Shown: positions 23,301-36,468, counted from the stretch's first letter. The stretch: DNA of 64,000 bases from Culex pipiens pallens (GCF_016801865.2 NC_068938.1:132832416-132896415); one strand, 5' to 3'. Program-made: numbers and translations. The notes: a model not told the origin generated them from the sequence alone.

Positions 23301-24712
23301 GTATTTTTGTATTTTTGTATTTTTGTATTTTTGTATTTTTGTATTTTTGTATTTTTGTATTTTTGTATTTTTGTATTTTTGTATTTTTGTATTTTTGTAT
23401 TTTTGTATTTTTGTATTTTTGTATTTTTGTATTTTTGTATTTTTGTATTTTTGTATTTTTGTATTTTTGTATTTTTGTATTTTTGTATTTTTGTATTTTT
23501 GTATTTTTGTATTTTTGTATTTTTGTATTTTTGTATTTTTGTATTTTTGTATTTTTGTATTTTTGTATTTTTGTATTTTTGTATTTTTGTATTTTTGTAT
23601 TTTTGTATTTTTGTATTTTTGTATTTTTGTATTTTTGTATTTTTGTATTTTTGTATTTTTGTATTTTTGTATTTTTGTATTTTTGTATTTTTGTATTTTT
23701 GTATTTTTGTATTTTTGTATTTTTGTATTTTTGTATTTTTGTATTTTTGTATTTTTGTATTTTTGTATTTTTGTATTTTTGTATTTTTGTATTTTTGTAT
23801 TTTTGTATTTTTGTATTTTTGTATTTTTGTATTTTTGTATTTTTGTATTTTTGTATTTTTGTATTTTTGTATTTTTGTATTTTTGTATTTTTGTATTTTT
23901 GTATTTTTGTATTTTTGTATTTTTGTATTTTTGTATTTTTGTATTTTTGTATTTTTGTATTTTTGTATTTTTGTATTTTTGTATTTTTGTATTTTTGTAT
24001 TTTTGTATTTTTGTATTTTTGTATTTTTGTATTTTTGTATTTTTGTATTTTTGTATTTTTTGTATTTTTGTATTTTTGTATTTTTGTATTTTTGTATTTT
24101 TGTATTTTTGTATTTTTGTATTTTTGTATTTTTGTATTTTTGTATTTTTGTATTTTTGTATTTTTGTATTTTTGTATTTTTGTATTTTTGTATTTTTGTA
24201 TTTTTGTATTTTTGTATTTTTGTATTTTTGTATTTTTGTATTTTTGTATTTTTGTATTTTTGTATTTTTGTATTTTTGTATTTTTGTATTTTTGTATTTT
24301 TGTATTTTTGTATTTTTGTATTTTTGTATTTTTGTATTTTTGTATTTTTGTATTTTTGTATTTTTGTATTTTTGTATTTTTGTATTTTTGTATTTTTGTA
24401 TTTTTGTATTTTTGTATTTTTGTATTTTTGTATTTTTGTATTTTTGTATTTTTGTATTTTTGTATTTTTGTATTTTTGTATTTTTGTATTTTTGTATTTT
24501 TGTATTTTTGTATTTTTGTATTTTTGTATTTTTGTATTTTTGTATTTTTGTATTTTTGTATTTTTGTATTTTTGTATTTTTGTATTTTTGTATTTTTGTA
24601 TTTTTGTATTTTTGTATTTTTGTATTTTTGTATTTTTGTATTTTTGTATTTTTGTATTTTTGTATTTTTGTATTTTTGTATTTTTGTATTTTTGTATATT
24701 TGTATTTTTGTA
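17352..24712 (+). repeat. Tandem array of TATTTTTG (8 bp, about 920 copies)
   Basis: 7.36 kb of one octamer. Most variants are loss or gain of a T (TATTTTG, TATTTTTTG), with rare substitutions (TTTTTGAATTTTTG near 17741, TTTTTTTATTTTTG near 23183). Long stretches such as about 21240-22740 look uninterrupted. Open frames of more than 2000 codons on both strands are purely periodic (FLYFCIFV or NTKIQKYK) and are not genes. Confidence 0.98.
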
Positions 24713-24788
24713 ATTTTATGACTAAAATGAATAATTACGAAATAAAAAGTACAAAAATATAACAAATTAAGTCATAAAATACAAATAA
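24713..24788. repeat. Spacer at the axis of the octamer palindrome
   Basis: About 75 bp between the two facing arrays. It contains ATTTTATGACTAA near its left end and TTAAGTCATAAAAT near its right end, so the spacer itself is partly palindromic and continues the symmetry. It is extremely AT-rich. Confidence 0.8.
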
Positions 24789-27014
24789 TACAAAAATACA
24801 AAAATACAAAAATACAAAAATACAAAAATACAAAAATACAAAAATACAAAAATACAAAAATACAAAAATACAAAAATACAAAAATACAAAAATACAAAAA
24901 TACAAAAATACAAAAATACAAAAATACAAAAATACAAAAATACAAAAATACAAAAATACAAAAATACAAAAATACAAAAATACAAAAATACAAAAATACA
25001 AAAATACAAAAATACAAAAATACAAAAATACAAAAATACAAAAATACAAAAATACAAAAATACAAAAATACAAAAATACAAAAATACAAAAATACAAAAA
25101 TACAAAAATACAAAAATACAAAAATACAAAAATACAAAAATACAAAAATACAAAAATACAAAAATACAAAAATACAAAAATACAAAAATACAAAAATACA
25201 AAAATACAAAAATACAAAAATACAAAAATACAAAAATACAAAAATACAAAAATACAAAAATACAAAAATACAAAAATACAAAAATACAAAAATACAAAAA
25301 TACAAAAATACAAAAATACAAAAATACAAAAATACAAAAATACAAAAATACAAAAATACAAAAATACAAAAATACAAAAATACAAAAATACAAAAATACA
25401 AAAATACAAAAATACAAAAATACAAAAATACAAAAATACAAAAATACAAAAATACAAAAATACAAAAATACAAAAATACAAAAATACAAAAATACAAAAA
25501 TACAAAAATACAAAAATACAAAAATACAAAAATACAAAAATACAAAATACAAAATACAAAAATACAAAAATACAAAAATACAAAAATACAAAATTACAAA
25601 AATACAAAAATACAAAAATACAAAAAATACAAAAATACAAAAATACAAAAATACAAAAATACAAAAATACAAAAATACAAAAATACAAAAATACAAAAAT
25701 ACAAAAATACAAAAATACAAAAATACAAAAATACAAAAATACAAAAATACAAAAATACAAAAATACAAAAATACAAAAATACAAAAATACAAAAATACAA
25801 AAATACAAAAATACAAAAATACAAAAATACAAAAATACAAAAATACAAAAATACAAAAATACAAAAATACAAAAATACAAAAATACAAAAATACAAAAAT
25901 ACAAAAATACAAAAATACAAAAATACAAAAATACAAAAATACAAAAATACAAAAATACAAAAATACAAAAATACAAAAATACAAAAATACAAAAATACAA
26001 AAATACAAAAATACAAAAATACAAAAATACAAAAATACAAAAATACAAAAATACAAAAATACAAAAATACAAAAATACAAAAATACAAAAATACAAAAAT
26101 ACAAAAATACAAAAATACAAAAATACAAAAATACAAAAATACAAAAATACAAAAATACAAAAATACAAAAATACAAAAATACAAAAATACAAAAATACAA
26201 AAATACAAAAATACAAAAATACAAAAATACAAAAATACAAAAATACAAAAATACAAAAATACAAAAATACAAAAATACAAAAATACAAAAATACAAAAAT
26301 ACAAAAATACAAAAATACAAAAATACAAAAATACAAAAATACAAAAATACAAAAATACAAAAATACAAAAATACAAAAATACAAAAATACAAAAATACAA
26401 AAATACAAAAATACAAAAATACAAAAATACAAAAATACAAAAATACAAAAATACAAAAATACAAAAATACAAAAATACAAAAATACAAAAATACAAAAAT
26501 ACAAAAATACAAAAATACAAAAATACAAAAATACAAAAATACAAAAATACAAAAATACAAAAATACAAAAATACAAAAATACAAAAATACAAAAATACAA
26601 AAATACAAAAATACAAAAATACAAAAATACAAAAATACAAAAATACAAAAATACAAAAATACAAAAATACAAAAATACAAAAATACAAAAATACAAAAAT
26701 ACAAAAATACAAAAATACAAAAATACAAAAATACAAAAATACAAAAATACAAAAATACAAAAATACAAAAATACAAAAATACAAAAATACAAAAATACAA
26801 AAATACAAAAATACAAAAATACAAAAATACAAAAATACAAAAATACAAAAATACAAAAATACAAAAATACAAAAATACAAAAATACAAAAATACAAAAAT
26901 ACAAAAATACAAAAATACAAAAATACAAAAATACAAAAATACAAAAATACAAAAATACAAAAATACAAAAATACAAAAATACAAAAATACAAAAATACAA
27001 AAATACAAAAATAC
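24789..27014 (-). repeat. Inverted tandem array of the same octamer (about 278 copies)
   Basis: 2.2 kb of CAAAAATA, the reverse complement of the preceding array. Variants cluster at 25540-25630 (ACAAAATAC, AATTACAA, AAAAAATAC). From about 25630 to 27014 it appears uniform. With 17352-24712 it forms an inverted repeat limited by the 2.2-kb arm. Confidence 0.98.
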
Positions 27015-27625
27015 CAAGAACATCACTGCACTCGTCCGGCGCCTATACACGACGCAACAACTACAGAGTTGCCACCTCACCCAGCCTGCACACCACCCCA
27101 TACTAGCCCAAGTGCAAAAGTTGCTCCTTAGCCAATCCTTCATAGCACTGATGTTTACCTGGCCCACCGACCTCATTCTGCCACACTTCCTTGGTAGCAG
27201 CTTCCTTTAGTTGCTGCTGCTGCTGACGATGATGGGTCTATAGAGCCCCTCAGCACAGTCGTCTACAGTACAGAGGGGAGGTACAAGATGAAGTTGCACT
27301 GAATAAACAGCTTCCAGCAGTGAGAGCGTTTTCTGAGTACCAACTGCTGATGCTGATGATGAGGTAAAATGTTGCAATAAGCAATTAAAATCTGTGTAAA
27401 CTCGTGCTGAGCATGGCAGAGCTGTCAATTTTACAAAATGAACTTAGTAAATTGCATACAGGGATCTTTTTTCTAACCCGCACAAAATGGGATGAATTTC
27501 GATCAGATGCTTCCTCAAATTTGGTTTATTTGCTGAAGTATAAATTGAACCTTGCTGAACTTTTTAAGAGAGGATCGAAATTTTAGACATGCGTCTCAGC
27601 TGTTATTTCATCAATTATTTAGTGA
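27015..27625. other. No gene recognised
   Basis: A relatively GC-rich stretch right of the octamer array. No open frame shows a recognisable domain. There is a short CTG/CTGATGATG-rich patch near 27212-27240 and 27350. Confidence 0.4.
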
Positions 27626-27626
27626 T

Positions 27627-27771
27627 CAAAACAAACAAAACAAACAAAACAAACAAAACAAACAAAACAAACAAAACAAACAAAACAAACAAAACAAACA
27701 AAACAAACAAAACAAACAAAACAAACAAAACAAACAAAACAAACAAAACAAACAAAACAAACAAAACAAAC
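27627..27771 (+). repeat. Tandem array of AAAACAAAC (9 bp, about 16 copies)
   Basis: A perfect 9-bp repeat composed only of A and C on this strand. Confidence 0.95.
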
Positions 27772-27774
27772 GAC

Positions 27775-28812
27775 TTCATTAAGATTGTCTAAATTTAAAT
27801 CATTCGATAAAATGATCAAAATCTTATAAAAATTACGGTTTTCAAATGAATTATCATGAACTTAATTTCAAAATTCCAAATAATTTTTACCGAAATTGAC
27901 AGATTTTAGTTTATAAGCTTGTTAAGTAGTTTATTTATTTTTTATTCATATGCTCTAGTAGTGTAAGTGGTTAAATTTGATAGTGCTCAGAAAAAAATAA
28001 TATTTTCAAATTGTAAATTTTTTGTCAAAAAGATTTTATTATTTCAAAATAACTTTTCATTATGTGCTTAAATTAATTTCAATAAATAACGTGTTTTTTT
28101 CTATCCCCAAACTAATTTTTATCTACAACTTTCCTAATTGAGTTAAACCTCGTCCCAACTCAGGTAAACTCTCATTAAAGGGCAGAAAATTTCACAGCCA
28201 TCAACCACTCCTGACTAGTTTTCCCAACTTTTTCTAGCAAACGGCACGATCCGGAGAAAAAGTTGGCCTTTGGCTGCTCAAAACAAAAACACGCTAACGT
28301 AAATCGCCCCAGTAATGCTGCTAGAGGGAAATGCACTTTTTCACTGCCACATGTGTGTGTGTGATGTGATAAACCTTATCGGAAGCATCCACTTTTTTCC
28401 TCCAATAAACTTTAAACTTTCAAATGCGTTTCTTTCGCACTGCACCCAACAACGCCGACGATTCGAAACCATAAAAAACATGTGCTGTCTGACGAGAGAA
28501 GTCGTCCCATAAGAAGGAAAAGTGCTGGAAAACAACTTTTCCTCCCGTCGAACGTGAAGCGGCTACAATAAAAAAGAAAAACTTTATGAAAAGTTGTTAA
28601 AAGTTTTTGACAGTATGCGAACGCGCCGCCGTTGCACACCTGAATGCATTCGTTATGAAAAATGTTTTTATGGTTTAAGGTAACGAAATTATTGTTTGAA
28701 TTATAGCTTAGCATCGAAAAACAAGCAGATTTTGAGAAGCTTCCTAATTTGGTTTATGTACTGGTTTGTGTCTTTGCTAAACTGCAAACAACATGGCTTT
28801 AAAAAAATAGCA
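27775..28812. other. No gene recognised
   Basis: AT-rich to mixed unique-looking sequence. Short open frames only. Confidence 0.4.
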
Positions 28813-28815
28813 TAA

Positions 28816-30726
28816 GAGCAATTACCTACCAAAACCGGAAATGGATTTTATTTGTATTTTTTGATTTGGCTCAACCTTTGTGGGGGCCTTCCCTATGATC
28901 AAATAAGCTATTTTGTGTCATTGGTTCACCCATACAAGTTTCCATACAATTTTGGCAGCTGTCCATACAAAAATGGTATGTAAATATTCAAAAAGCTGTA
29001 ACTTTTGAGTGAATTTTCTGATCAATTTGGTATCTTCGGCAAAGTTGTAGGTATTGTTGAGGACTTTTGAGAAAAAAAAAAGGTACACGGAAAAAAAAAT
29101 TTGCAGATTTTTCAATCAACTTTTTTTTTACTAAAACTCAATTTCCCAAAATACATATTTTTTGATTTTCGAGATTTTTTGATATGTTTTAGGGGACAAA
29201 AATCCGCAACTTTTGAGCTATAGAGAAACATGGTCAAAAAATCTGCCGCCGAGTTATGATTTTTTGAAAAAATAAAGATTTTTGGAAAAAATCGAAGTTT
29301 CATGCAAAAACAAGTTTGACATTATTTTTTAATGCAAAATTGAATTTGCAATCGAAAAGTACTTTACAGATTTTTTGATAAAGGGCTCCGTTTTCAAGAT
29401 ATAGCCACCGAAAGTTTGATTTAAGAGAAATATTTGCAGTTTTTCGAATTTTAAAAATAGTGACCATGAGTGACCATTTCTAAAAATATTTTTTTTAAAG
29501 TTCAGAAAATTTGCTATAAAATTGTCTAAGAGACATTGAAGATTGGACATCGGGTTGCTAAGATAGAGCCGCTTCAAGAAAAAGAAACACGAAAATTGAA
29601 GTTTTCTAAGTCTCACCAAAACAACCCATCATTTTCTAATGACGATATCTCAGCAACTAATGGTCCGATTTTCAATGTTAATACATGAAACAGTCGTGAA
29701 ATTTTCCGATCTTTTCGAAAAAAATATTTAGAAATTTTTTAAATCAAGACTAGCATTTTAAATGGGCGTAATATTCATTGTTTGGCCCTTTTTAAAATGT
29801 TAGTCTTGATTTAACAAATTTCAAAATATTTTTTTCAAAAGGATCGAAAAATTTCACGACTGTTTCATGCATTAACATTGAAAATCGGACCATTAGTTGC
29901 TGAGATATCGTCATTAGAAAATGGTGGGTTGTTTTGGTGAGACTTAGAAAACTTCAATTTTCGTGTTTCTTTTTCTTAAAGCGGCTCTATCTTAGCAACC
30001 CGATGTCCAATCTTCAATGTCTCTTAGACAATTTTATAGCAAATTTTCTGAACTTTTCAAAAAAAAATATTTTTAGAAGTGGTCACTCATGGTCACTTTT
30101 TTTAAAAATCGAAAAACTGCAAACTTTCGGTGGCTATATCTTGAAAACGGAGCCCTTTATCAAAAAATTTGTAAAGTACTTTTCGATTGCAAATTCAATT
30201 TTGCATTAAAAAATAATGTCAAACTTGTTTTGCATGAAACTTAATTTTTTCCCAAAGTCATTATTTTTTCAAAAAATCATAACTCGGCGGCAGATTTTTT
30301 GACCATGTTTCTCTATAGCTCAAAAGTTGCGGATTTTTGTCCCCTAAAACATATTTGAAAATCTCGAAAATCAAAAAATTCGTATTTTGGGAAATTGAGT
30401 TTTAGTGAAAAAAAAGTTGATAAAAAAATCTGCAATTTTTTTTTCGTGTACTTATTTTTTTCTCAAAAGTCCTCAACAATACCTACAACTTTGCCGAAGA
30501 CACCAAATTGATCAGAAAATTCACTCAAAAGTTACAGCTGTTTGAATATTTACATACCATTTTTGTATGGAAAGCTGCCAAAATTGTATGGAGACTTGTA
30601 TGGGTGAACCAATGACGTAAAATAGCTTATTTGGTCATAGGGAAGACCCCCTTAAAGTTTGAGTCAAATAAAAAAATACAAAAAATAAAAATGGTCGAAA
30701 TCGGCCGATTTCGTAGAGAGTTGCTC
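28816..30726. mobile_element. Long fold-back element (1.9 kb) with ATAA target duplication
   Basis: The sequence from about 28845 to 29762 reappears as its reverse complement from about 29789 to 30690, with a short axis around GGGCGTAATATTC. The outer ends GAGCAATTACC and GAGAGTTGCTC are flanked by ATAA on both sides (28812-28815 and 30727-30730), consistent with a 4-bp target duplication. Internal words (CTTTGCCGAAGACACC, CAACCCGATGTCCAATC) are shared with 1450-2165 and 61060-62050. It is non-coding. Confidence 0.75.
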
Positions 30727-30730
30727 ATAA

Positions 30731-31865
30731 CAAGTTTGTTCTTAATTCTGATCAATATTAAGGTTGGTTGTTAATCCTTATCAAAGACACCAACCATTAA
30801 AATCAGTTAACATAGCCGGAACACAAACCATTTTTTTTATAATATTTCCTATCACTTTCTTCTCAATTTCGGGAAAAATACTACCAAAAAACCATTTATC
30901 CTCCCTTCAATAGTGACAAATTATTCGACAAATAATGCTCACACTCGGTGACCAACCACGTGGTCAGTTTCCAGCAAGGGTCACAACTAAAGCACGTGAT
31001 TCAAGCCCGCGTCAGTGATGTAGTCGCCGCTAGTAAACTGCCACGTGGTGGCCAGCCGGGGGGAAAATTGTGCTCACCCGAGCACATTTTACAACCCTCG
31101 GCTCATAGTAAAGCAATATAACAGTTTTCCGACACCACTGACTGCCTGGTATGGTAGCCAACAAACCGTTTTATTGCCTTTCAGAAAAACTGCTTTGGCT
31201 GTGAAACTATTTTTCGAAATGGTGGGAAATGAGCTGTGCAATAAGTCAAAACGGTTTCGCACTAAAATACCGAAGCTGGACCGTACTTAAATTTGAGTAC
31301 CCGTTTCAATTGTGGGCTGTAAACATAACTTCTTTTTTTGGGGAGAATCGTTGCAGTTGAAAAGCCTTTTCCTCCGTTGAACTTTTTACAACTTTAGGTT
31401 GAGTCACAACGACCAAAAACTTAAAAGTGCATTTTCTACCCGAAATATGGGCTTTTAGGCTAAAAAGACGTCAATTTGAAATCACCCAGTGTAAGGTCGA
31501 CCGAGGATTCAGTATAGTAAAACGTTATCCAGCGAAAAAAAAACCGTGTGAAAAATTCACCAGACAGAAACGTGACAGGGGGAAAGTGTTCCGCGATGTC
31601 TCACACATGTTCCCGTCCTATAGCTGCAGTGCCATCAGTTGGCTGGCAATAACACTAGAAGTCAGCTAGTTTAGTCAGACTCCACCACAACCCAATCAAC
31701 CCCTCCCCTCACCCCATTTGACTTTTTCCCATAAAGGAAGAAGAAAACTAAAATCACTTCCTGGTGAGATGGCACTTTGGCAAACGAGCTTCAACTTTAT
31801 GGCTTTTCCATTCCAGTTTTGCAGCCGTATGTGTAAGTGTGCACATCGTTGTCGTATGTGAGAAT
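30731..31865. other. No gene recognised
   Basis: Unique-looking mixed sequence. No array, inverted repeat or convincing exon. Confidence 0.4.
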
Positions 31866-31870
31866 ATCGA

Positions 31871-32325
31871 CGTTGTCGTGCTATCTTGTCGCACGTTGCT
31901 TTTTGTGTTTGATTTTGTTTTAATGTTTGATTTTGAATAATTGCCATAACCATTCTGTGCATTGTCCCAAAGTTTGGTTGATTTTGGTTGCCGGAGTTTG
32001 GCTGGAGTCCCGAGTTATAATTAAAAATGTTTACGGTAACCGGGCATGTACGTGTGTCAAACGCGGTCTGACCTGAAATCCCTTTGGCAAGCTGTCGCAG
32101 TTACAGCATTTTTCAGGGTGTGTCAAGATAGCACGACAAGATTGAAACTTCTTTCGTAGACAACAATGCGTGGAGCTTTTTCGGTTTTTATTGAATATCT
32201 CAGGATTGAAATCGAAATGTGGGAATCTGTGAAGATCAAAAGGTTAGGAATTGTGAGCTGCACAAAATGACGTATTCAACTCAATTTGGCCCAAAATGCA
32301 CGTGCGACAAGATAGCACGACAACG
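31871..32325. mobile_element. Miniature element with 26-bp perfect inverted ends
   Basis: 31871-31896 (CGTTGTCGTGCTATCTTGTC...) is the exact reverse complement of 32300-32325. An ATATCG-type extension outside each end suggests slightly longer inverted repeats. A third copy of the core, CAAGATAGCACGACAAG, lies inside at 32124-32140. The interior is about 400 bp and non-coding. No target duplication was identified. Confidence 0.65.
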
Positions 32326-32657
32326 ACGATATGACGACGACGAAGACGAAGGATCACGTTTCCGAAATTTTGCCTTGCGGGGTCCATTTGCTCGGGGCAA
32401 ACATTCGAATATAAACTTTACCTGCACAAAAATAAACTTTCGATACATCTTGAAGGATGCAAAGTGGCGCGTTTGGTGACGCCTTGTTGTGCAATCGTAA
32501 TGCGAAAGTCAATACGTTTAAGGAATGAATCAAGCAAAAGTAAAAAAAGGAAAATCTCCCAGTTCCTGAGAAAAATATCGTTTTGTTGATTTGACGAACA
32601 GGATTTTTTTTGATCAACGCTTAAGTCAGCAAATTTTTCGTAACAACAAAAGGGACC

Positions 32658-32800
32658 GTCCATAATCCACGTCGACACTTTTTTGGGAATCTCTTGTCCA
32701 TACCAAAAAAAATGTTTTGTATGGAGCGTGGACAAACGCCATACCCCCCCTCCCCCCCACCCCCCACCCCCCCTCTAAGGTGTCCACGTGGTTTATGGAC
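32658..32800. mobile_element. 143-bp miniature element with C-tract core
   Basis: The start GTCCATAATCCACGTCGACAC is imperfectly inverted at the end, GTGTCCACGTGGTTTATGGAC. The core contains several runs of 5-8 C residues. It has no coding capacity. Confidence 0.6.
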
Positions 32801-33016
32801 TTAGCTGTTACAGAGATATGATTTTTATTCAAAAAGTGTGTATTTTGCAAAAATCGTAGAAAATTGTGAACCACCCTATTTCGGATAGGAACTCTTTAAT
32901 TACCAAATAAAAAAATACTTGTTTAATTATTTTTACCAAGAAACTCTCATGCCAAATTTGAGCCAAATCGGAGGTCTTTTGATTTGGATCCTTCCTGTTC
33001 CACGTGGAATGGCTGT
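32801..33016. mobile_element. Partial copy of the 48555-49699 fold-back family
   Basis: It contains GAGATATGATTTTTATTCAAAAA, GTGAACCACCCTATTTCGGA, AAATCGGAGGTCTTTTGATTTGGATCC and ends CCACGTGGAATGGCTG, the same layout as right halves of the family at 3499-4145 and 47223-47829. Confidence 0.55.
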
Positions 33017-33590
33017 ATTGTTAAATTTCTTCTTTCTATCTTCCTCTTTCGCTCTCTCTAGCTGCCATCCAGCAATCAAAACATGATTTATTTTAGTTGT
33101 TTTATCGTTTTTTTTCTCTCCACCCACCCTAAAAAGCAAACGATGGGTGGCTTGGCTACGTGACGGTGATTTAATAGATGTTTCTCTCTCCGTCATAGAC
33201 CTCTTGGTGTTGTTCTATAAAGCACCCGTCCCAGATGTTTTGCTCTGTTTCTGGCCTGGTTGCCCTCCTCAATGTCAGTCAGGTTTGTCAGATGAAGTCG
33301 TTTTCTGATGATGATGGCGGACGATGCTTTTGCTGAAATGTTATGTCTATGCATAAAATTTCCCATTTGCTTTTATGCTAATCAGATAAAATTGCTTCTT
33401 CCCAGCAGAGCAGATTGCGGTGTAGTACCGCTCTGTGAAGAAGTGCAATTCTGTGTGAAATATAAAGTTTACTTTTTCTGCTATTAAGTTATTTGATTGA
33501 AAAATAAACTTGCAACCCTACAAGGCCAGATGTTTTAAAATCACATCAAAGATGGCTTCGGTGCATGTTTTCAATTTTATTTAAAAAACG
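33017..33590. other. No gene recognised
   Basis: A CT-rich patch (33035-33060, CTTTCTATCTTCCTCTTTCG) followed by mixed sequence. No gene seen. Confidence 0.4.
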
Positions 33591-33595
33591 TTACT

Positions 33596-34630
33596 TAATC
33601 CACCTTTAGGTGGTTGGTGCCTTCCTCATATTCATAAAGTCAATACATTCAGTAAAAATAGCAACATTCCCTCTTAACATGTTTAACAAATCAACTTTAT
33701 TACTCATTTCTTTTGATATGGTTCGCAGACCATCAATATTTCTGGCTCATCGGCAAGGTCTGATAAAAAAACGTATCCAATGATAGTTCGCATGGAAGAT
33801 TCAGACAATATTTTTATCACAATATCTGAAATCCGACATCTAAAAAGTGTATAAATAACACTTAAGTGCCAATAACTTTTGATAGGGTTGTCAGATCCTT
33901 GATATTTTAGGCTCATTTGAAAGGTCTTTCGATTATCTAACTAATGATGGGTAGCATGATGGACCCGGACATCATTTTCATTGAAATATATGAGATCCGG
34001 CCTCCAAAAAGCGTATAAATAACACTTAAGTGCTAATAACTTTTGATATGGTTATCAGATCTTCAATGTTTTGGGCTCATTGGAAAGGTCTTTTTAATAC
34101 CTTTCTGAAAATGTATAACATGACAGGGTTTCTTACAAAAACCACCCTTTTTACAATCTTCCGGACATACGCCAAAATCATTTTTTTAGCATAACTTTTG
34201 AAGTACTTAACTAAACTTGCTGATTTTAAATAGAGACCTATGGGACCCCAAGACGAATCGAATGAGACTAATACGGTCAAAATCCGTTCAACCAGTGCGA
34301 GTGACAATTTTTTTGTCCACCCACCTACACACATCCACACAGACATTTGCTCAAAACATGATTCTGAGTCGATAGGTATAGGTGAAGGTGGGTCTACGAG
34401 GTCAAATTAAGAAGTTCATTTTTCGAGTGATTTTATAGCCTTTCCTCAGTAAGGTGAGGAAGGCAAAAGCTTAATCCACCTCACACATCATCCTTGGTTT
34501 TTTGGTCAGTACCAACTAAATCCTAAAGATCTGGCTTCCAAAAGTGTATCAATATTACGTTAGTGGCCATAAATTGAGTCAGGGTTGCCAGGTCTCGAGC
34601 TTTTAAACTCGTTTGGAAGGTCTTTAGAAT
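33596..34630. mobile_element. 'TTAATCCACCT / CCTTCCTCA' repeat family, two adjoining pieces
   Basis: The piece 33596-34470 starts TTAATCCACCTTTAGGTGG..GTGCCTTCCTCA and ends CAGTAAGGTGAGGAAGGC, which is inverted relative to the start. A second TTAATCCACCT at 34471 begins another fragment that runs to about 34630. Inside, phrases of the form 'AATAACTTTTGATA.GGTT.TCAGAT' recur about every 180 bp (about 33870, 34037), so the element is internally repetitive. An inverted relative is at 56398-57000. Confidence 0.6.
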
Positions 34631-34631
34631 A

Positions 34632-34935
34632 TGGTAATTCTCCGTCAATTCACACGAAATCGGAAAAAGTTGATCCAACCCCTCTTCGATTGCCGTGAAA
34701 CTTTGCTCTAAGGGGCAATTTTGGTCCCTGATCACGAATCCGTGGTCCTTTTTTCGATATATCGTGACGGAGGCGGTACGACCCCTTTCGTTTTTCTAGA
34801 TTTTTACTAAGCAAAGGAACTTTTGTGTAAAATTAGACGCCCGAATTTATGACGTGCCTACTCAAAATTCCGAAAAAGCGTAAATTTTAACAAATAAAAA
34901 CAATATTTTTGAAAACGCTGCCATTTCGTGTTAGG
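34632..34935. mobile_element. Half copy of the 38899-40392 fold-back family
   Basis: Ordered matches: GGTAATTCTCCG, CACACGAAATCGG, GACCCCTCTTCGATT-like, CTAAGGGGCAA, GTCCCTGATCACGAATCCG, GTGACGGAGGCGG. It fades out near 34935, with no second arm. Confidence 0.6.
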
Positions 34936-34939
34936 CCAT

Positions 34940-36465
34940 TGCAAATATTTTTAAAAGTTTATGTCGCTTCTTTTTTCATTCAAATGTTAGTACCAAGGCT
35001 TGTGATTTACCAAGGTTTGTGACTGTTTATGACTAGACAAATTTTACTTTATTTTAGAAAGTTCCATTCATAATAAGACTTGTCAACGAAAAAGGAATTT
35101 TTGATAGGTTTTTAACATATTTGAAAGGCAGAAAAGAGAAAGAATTTTAAGTTGAAATTTAGGTAAAGATAACAACTCAACAATCCAATTAAATAATGTT
35201 TTTATTAGGAATCTTATAGTTTATAGGAACATAAAAAAAAACTCTAGATTTCATCTATCGTTAAGCTCTAAAAAAACCTCAACATATTACACATTCTCGC
35301 TTAAAAAGAAGCCTTTCTTCCCAGAGAACTGCTCCCAAGTGCTTCTCCGCCGTCACTCCACTTGACGGAATAGAAAATTTATACCCATTTCAGATCATCA
35401 AAGCACTCGATTGATGGGTTTGGGAAAAGCTCATTTGAGCAGCAGCAGCAGCACGAGAAAGCTCAAACTGTCGAGAGTGTGGAGAAGTGCATCGTCAGCA
35501 GAGATAGTGGATGCTGCTTCTGCACAATCGTCAGTTAGTTCGACATCATCAGCGAATCGAGCCCCAAAATCGTGGAAAGCGTTCGAAATTGGGAATGAAT
35601 TGGAAAGAAAAACTTCCAATTCAGAGTGGGGTGTGCAAATCAAGTTTAGAACAAAGAAAGCTTTGTGGGGAGGAGGGAGAGTGCGGGAGGGAAAAAGCTT
35701 TCAATTAAATTAAGCACCAATTGGGTGGGTGGAAGCAACATTTGCCTGGGGCCAATCATTCAGCTTCGAAGAAGAAAAACTAGAATGGAACGTGGGTAAA
35801 AACAACGAACAACAAATCAAGCCTCGGGACAGAGCCCGAAAGAAAGCTCCTAAAATAAAGATAACAAATCGAATCGAAATCACTCCCCTTCAATCAATCA
35901 ATTCCATTTCAATAGTCCGGACTCTTTCTTTTTGTTTTTATCCCAGGAACATTTCGGAATTGTTCAAAGTGGGTTTTTGTAGTGCAAACACGCTGTTGTT
36001 TTTCAAATCAAGCTGATTGCGGGGGGAAGAGGTTCAAAGTTTGCTTTTGTTGTTGATGGTGGCCCTCTTGTCTTTTTTTCGTTCTAGAAAGTGTGAGAAA
36101 ACTTTTCTGAATATTAAACAAGCTTGCACACTTCGTTAGTTTTGCTGGTTTTCCCAAGGCTGTTCTTCCTTTCGTAGAGTTTTTTTAGAGTCAATATTTT
36201 GTTTGGAATGTAATTTTTTAAGGTTATTTTTGGCAGGGCTATGAAGTAGAAATAGATTCTTTTTTAGCAGAGACTTAAAAGGCCATATTCGTCCACACGA
36301 GACTTCATTCAATTTATTGGACTGAACAGTATAAATAGTTTTTTTCAGTGTCACTTAATTATCCATCATTTTAAACTAATGATATTTCAGAAACCATTGA
36401 TTCGATTTCAGAAATCAAAATTTAGGAATGTATAATCGGCGAAAAAACAATTCAAACCACAATGC
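34940..36465. other. No gene recognised
   Basis: Unique-looking sequence, GC-richer at 35410-35760. Open frames on both strands of 35411-35713 overlap and show no recognisable family features. Confidence 0.4.
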
Positions 36466-36468
36466 GTT

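Noticed and set aside
17086..27176. Open frames of hundreds to more than 2500 codons on both strands
   Set aside because: They are periodic translations of the octamer arrays (FLYFCIFV or NTKIQKYK repeated) and occur in several frames at once.
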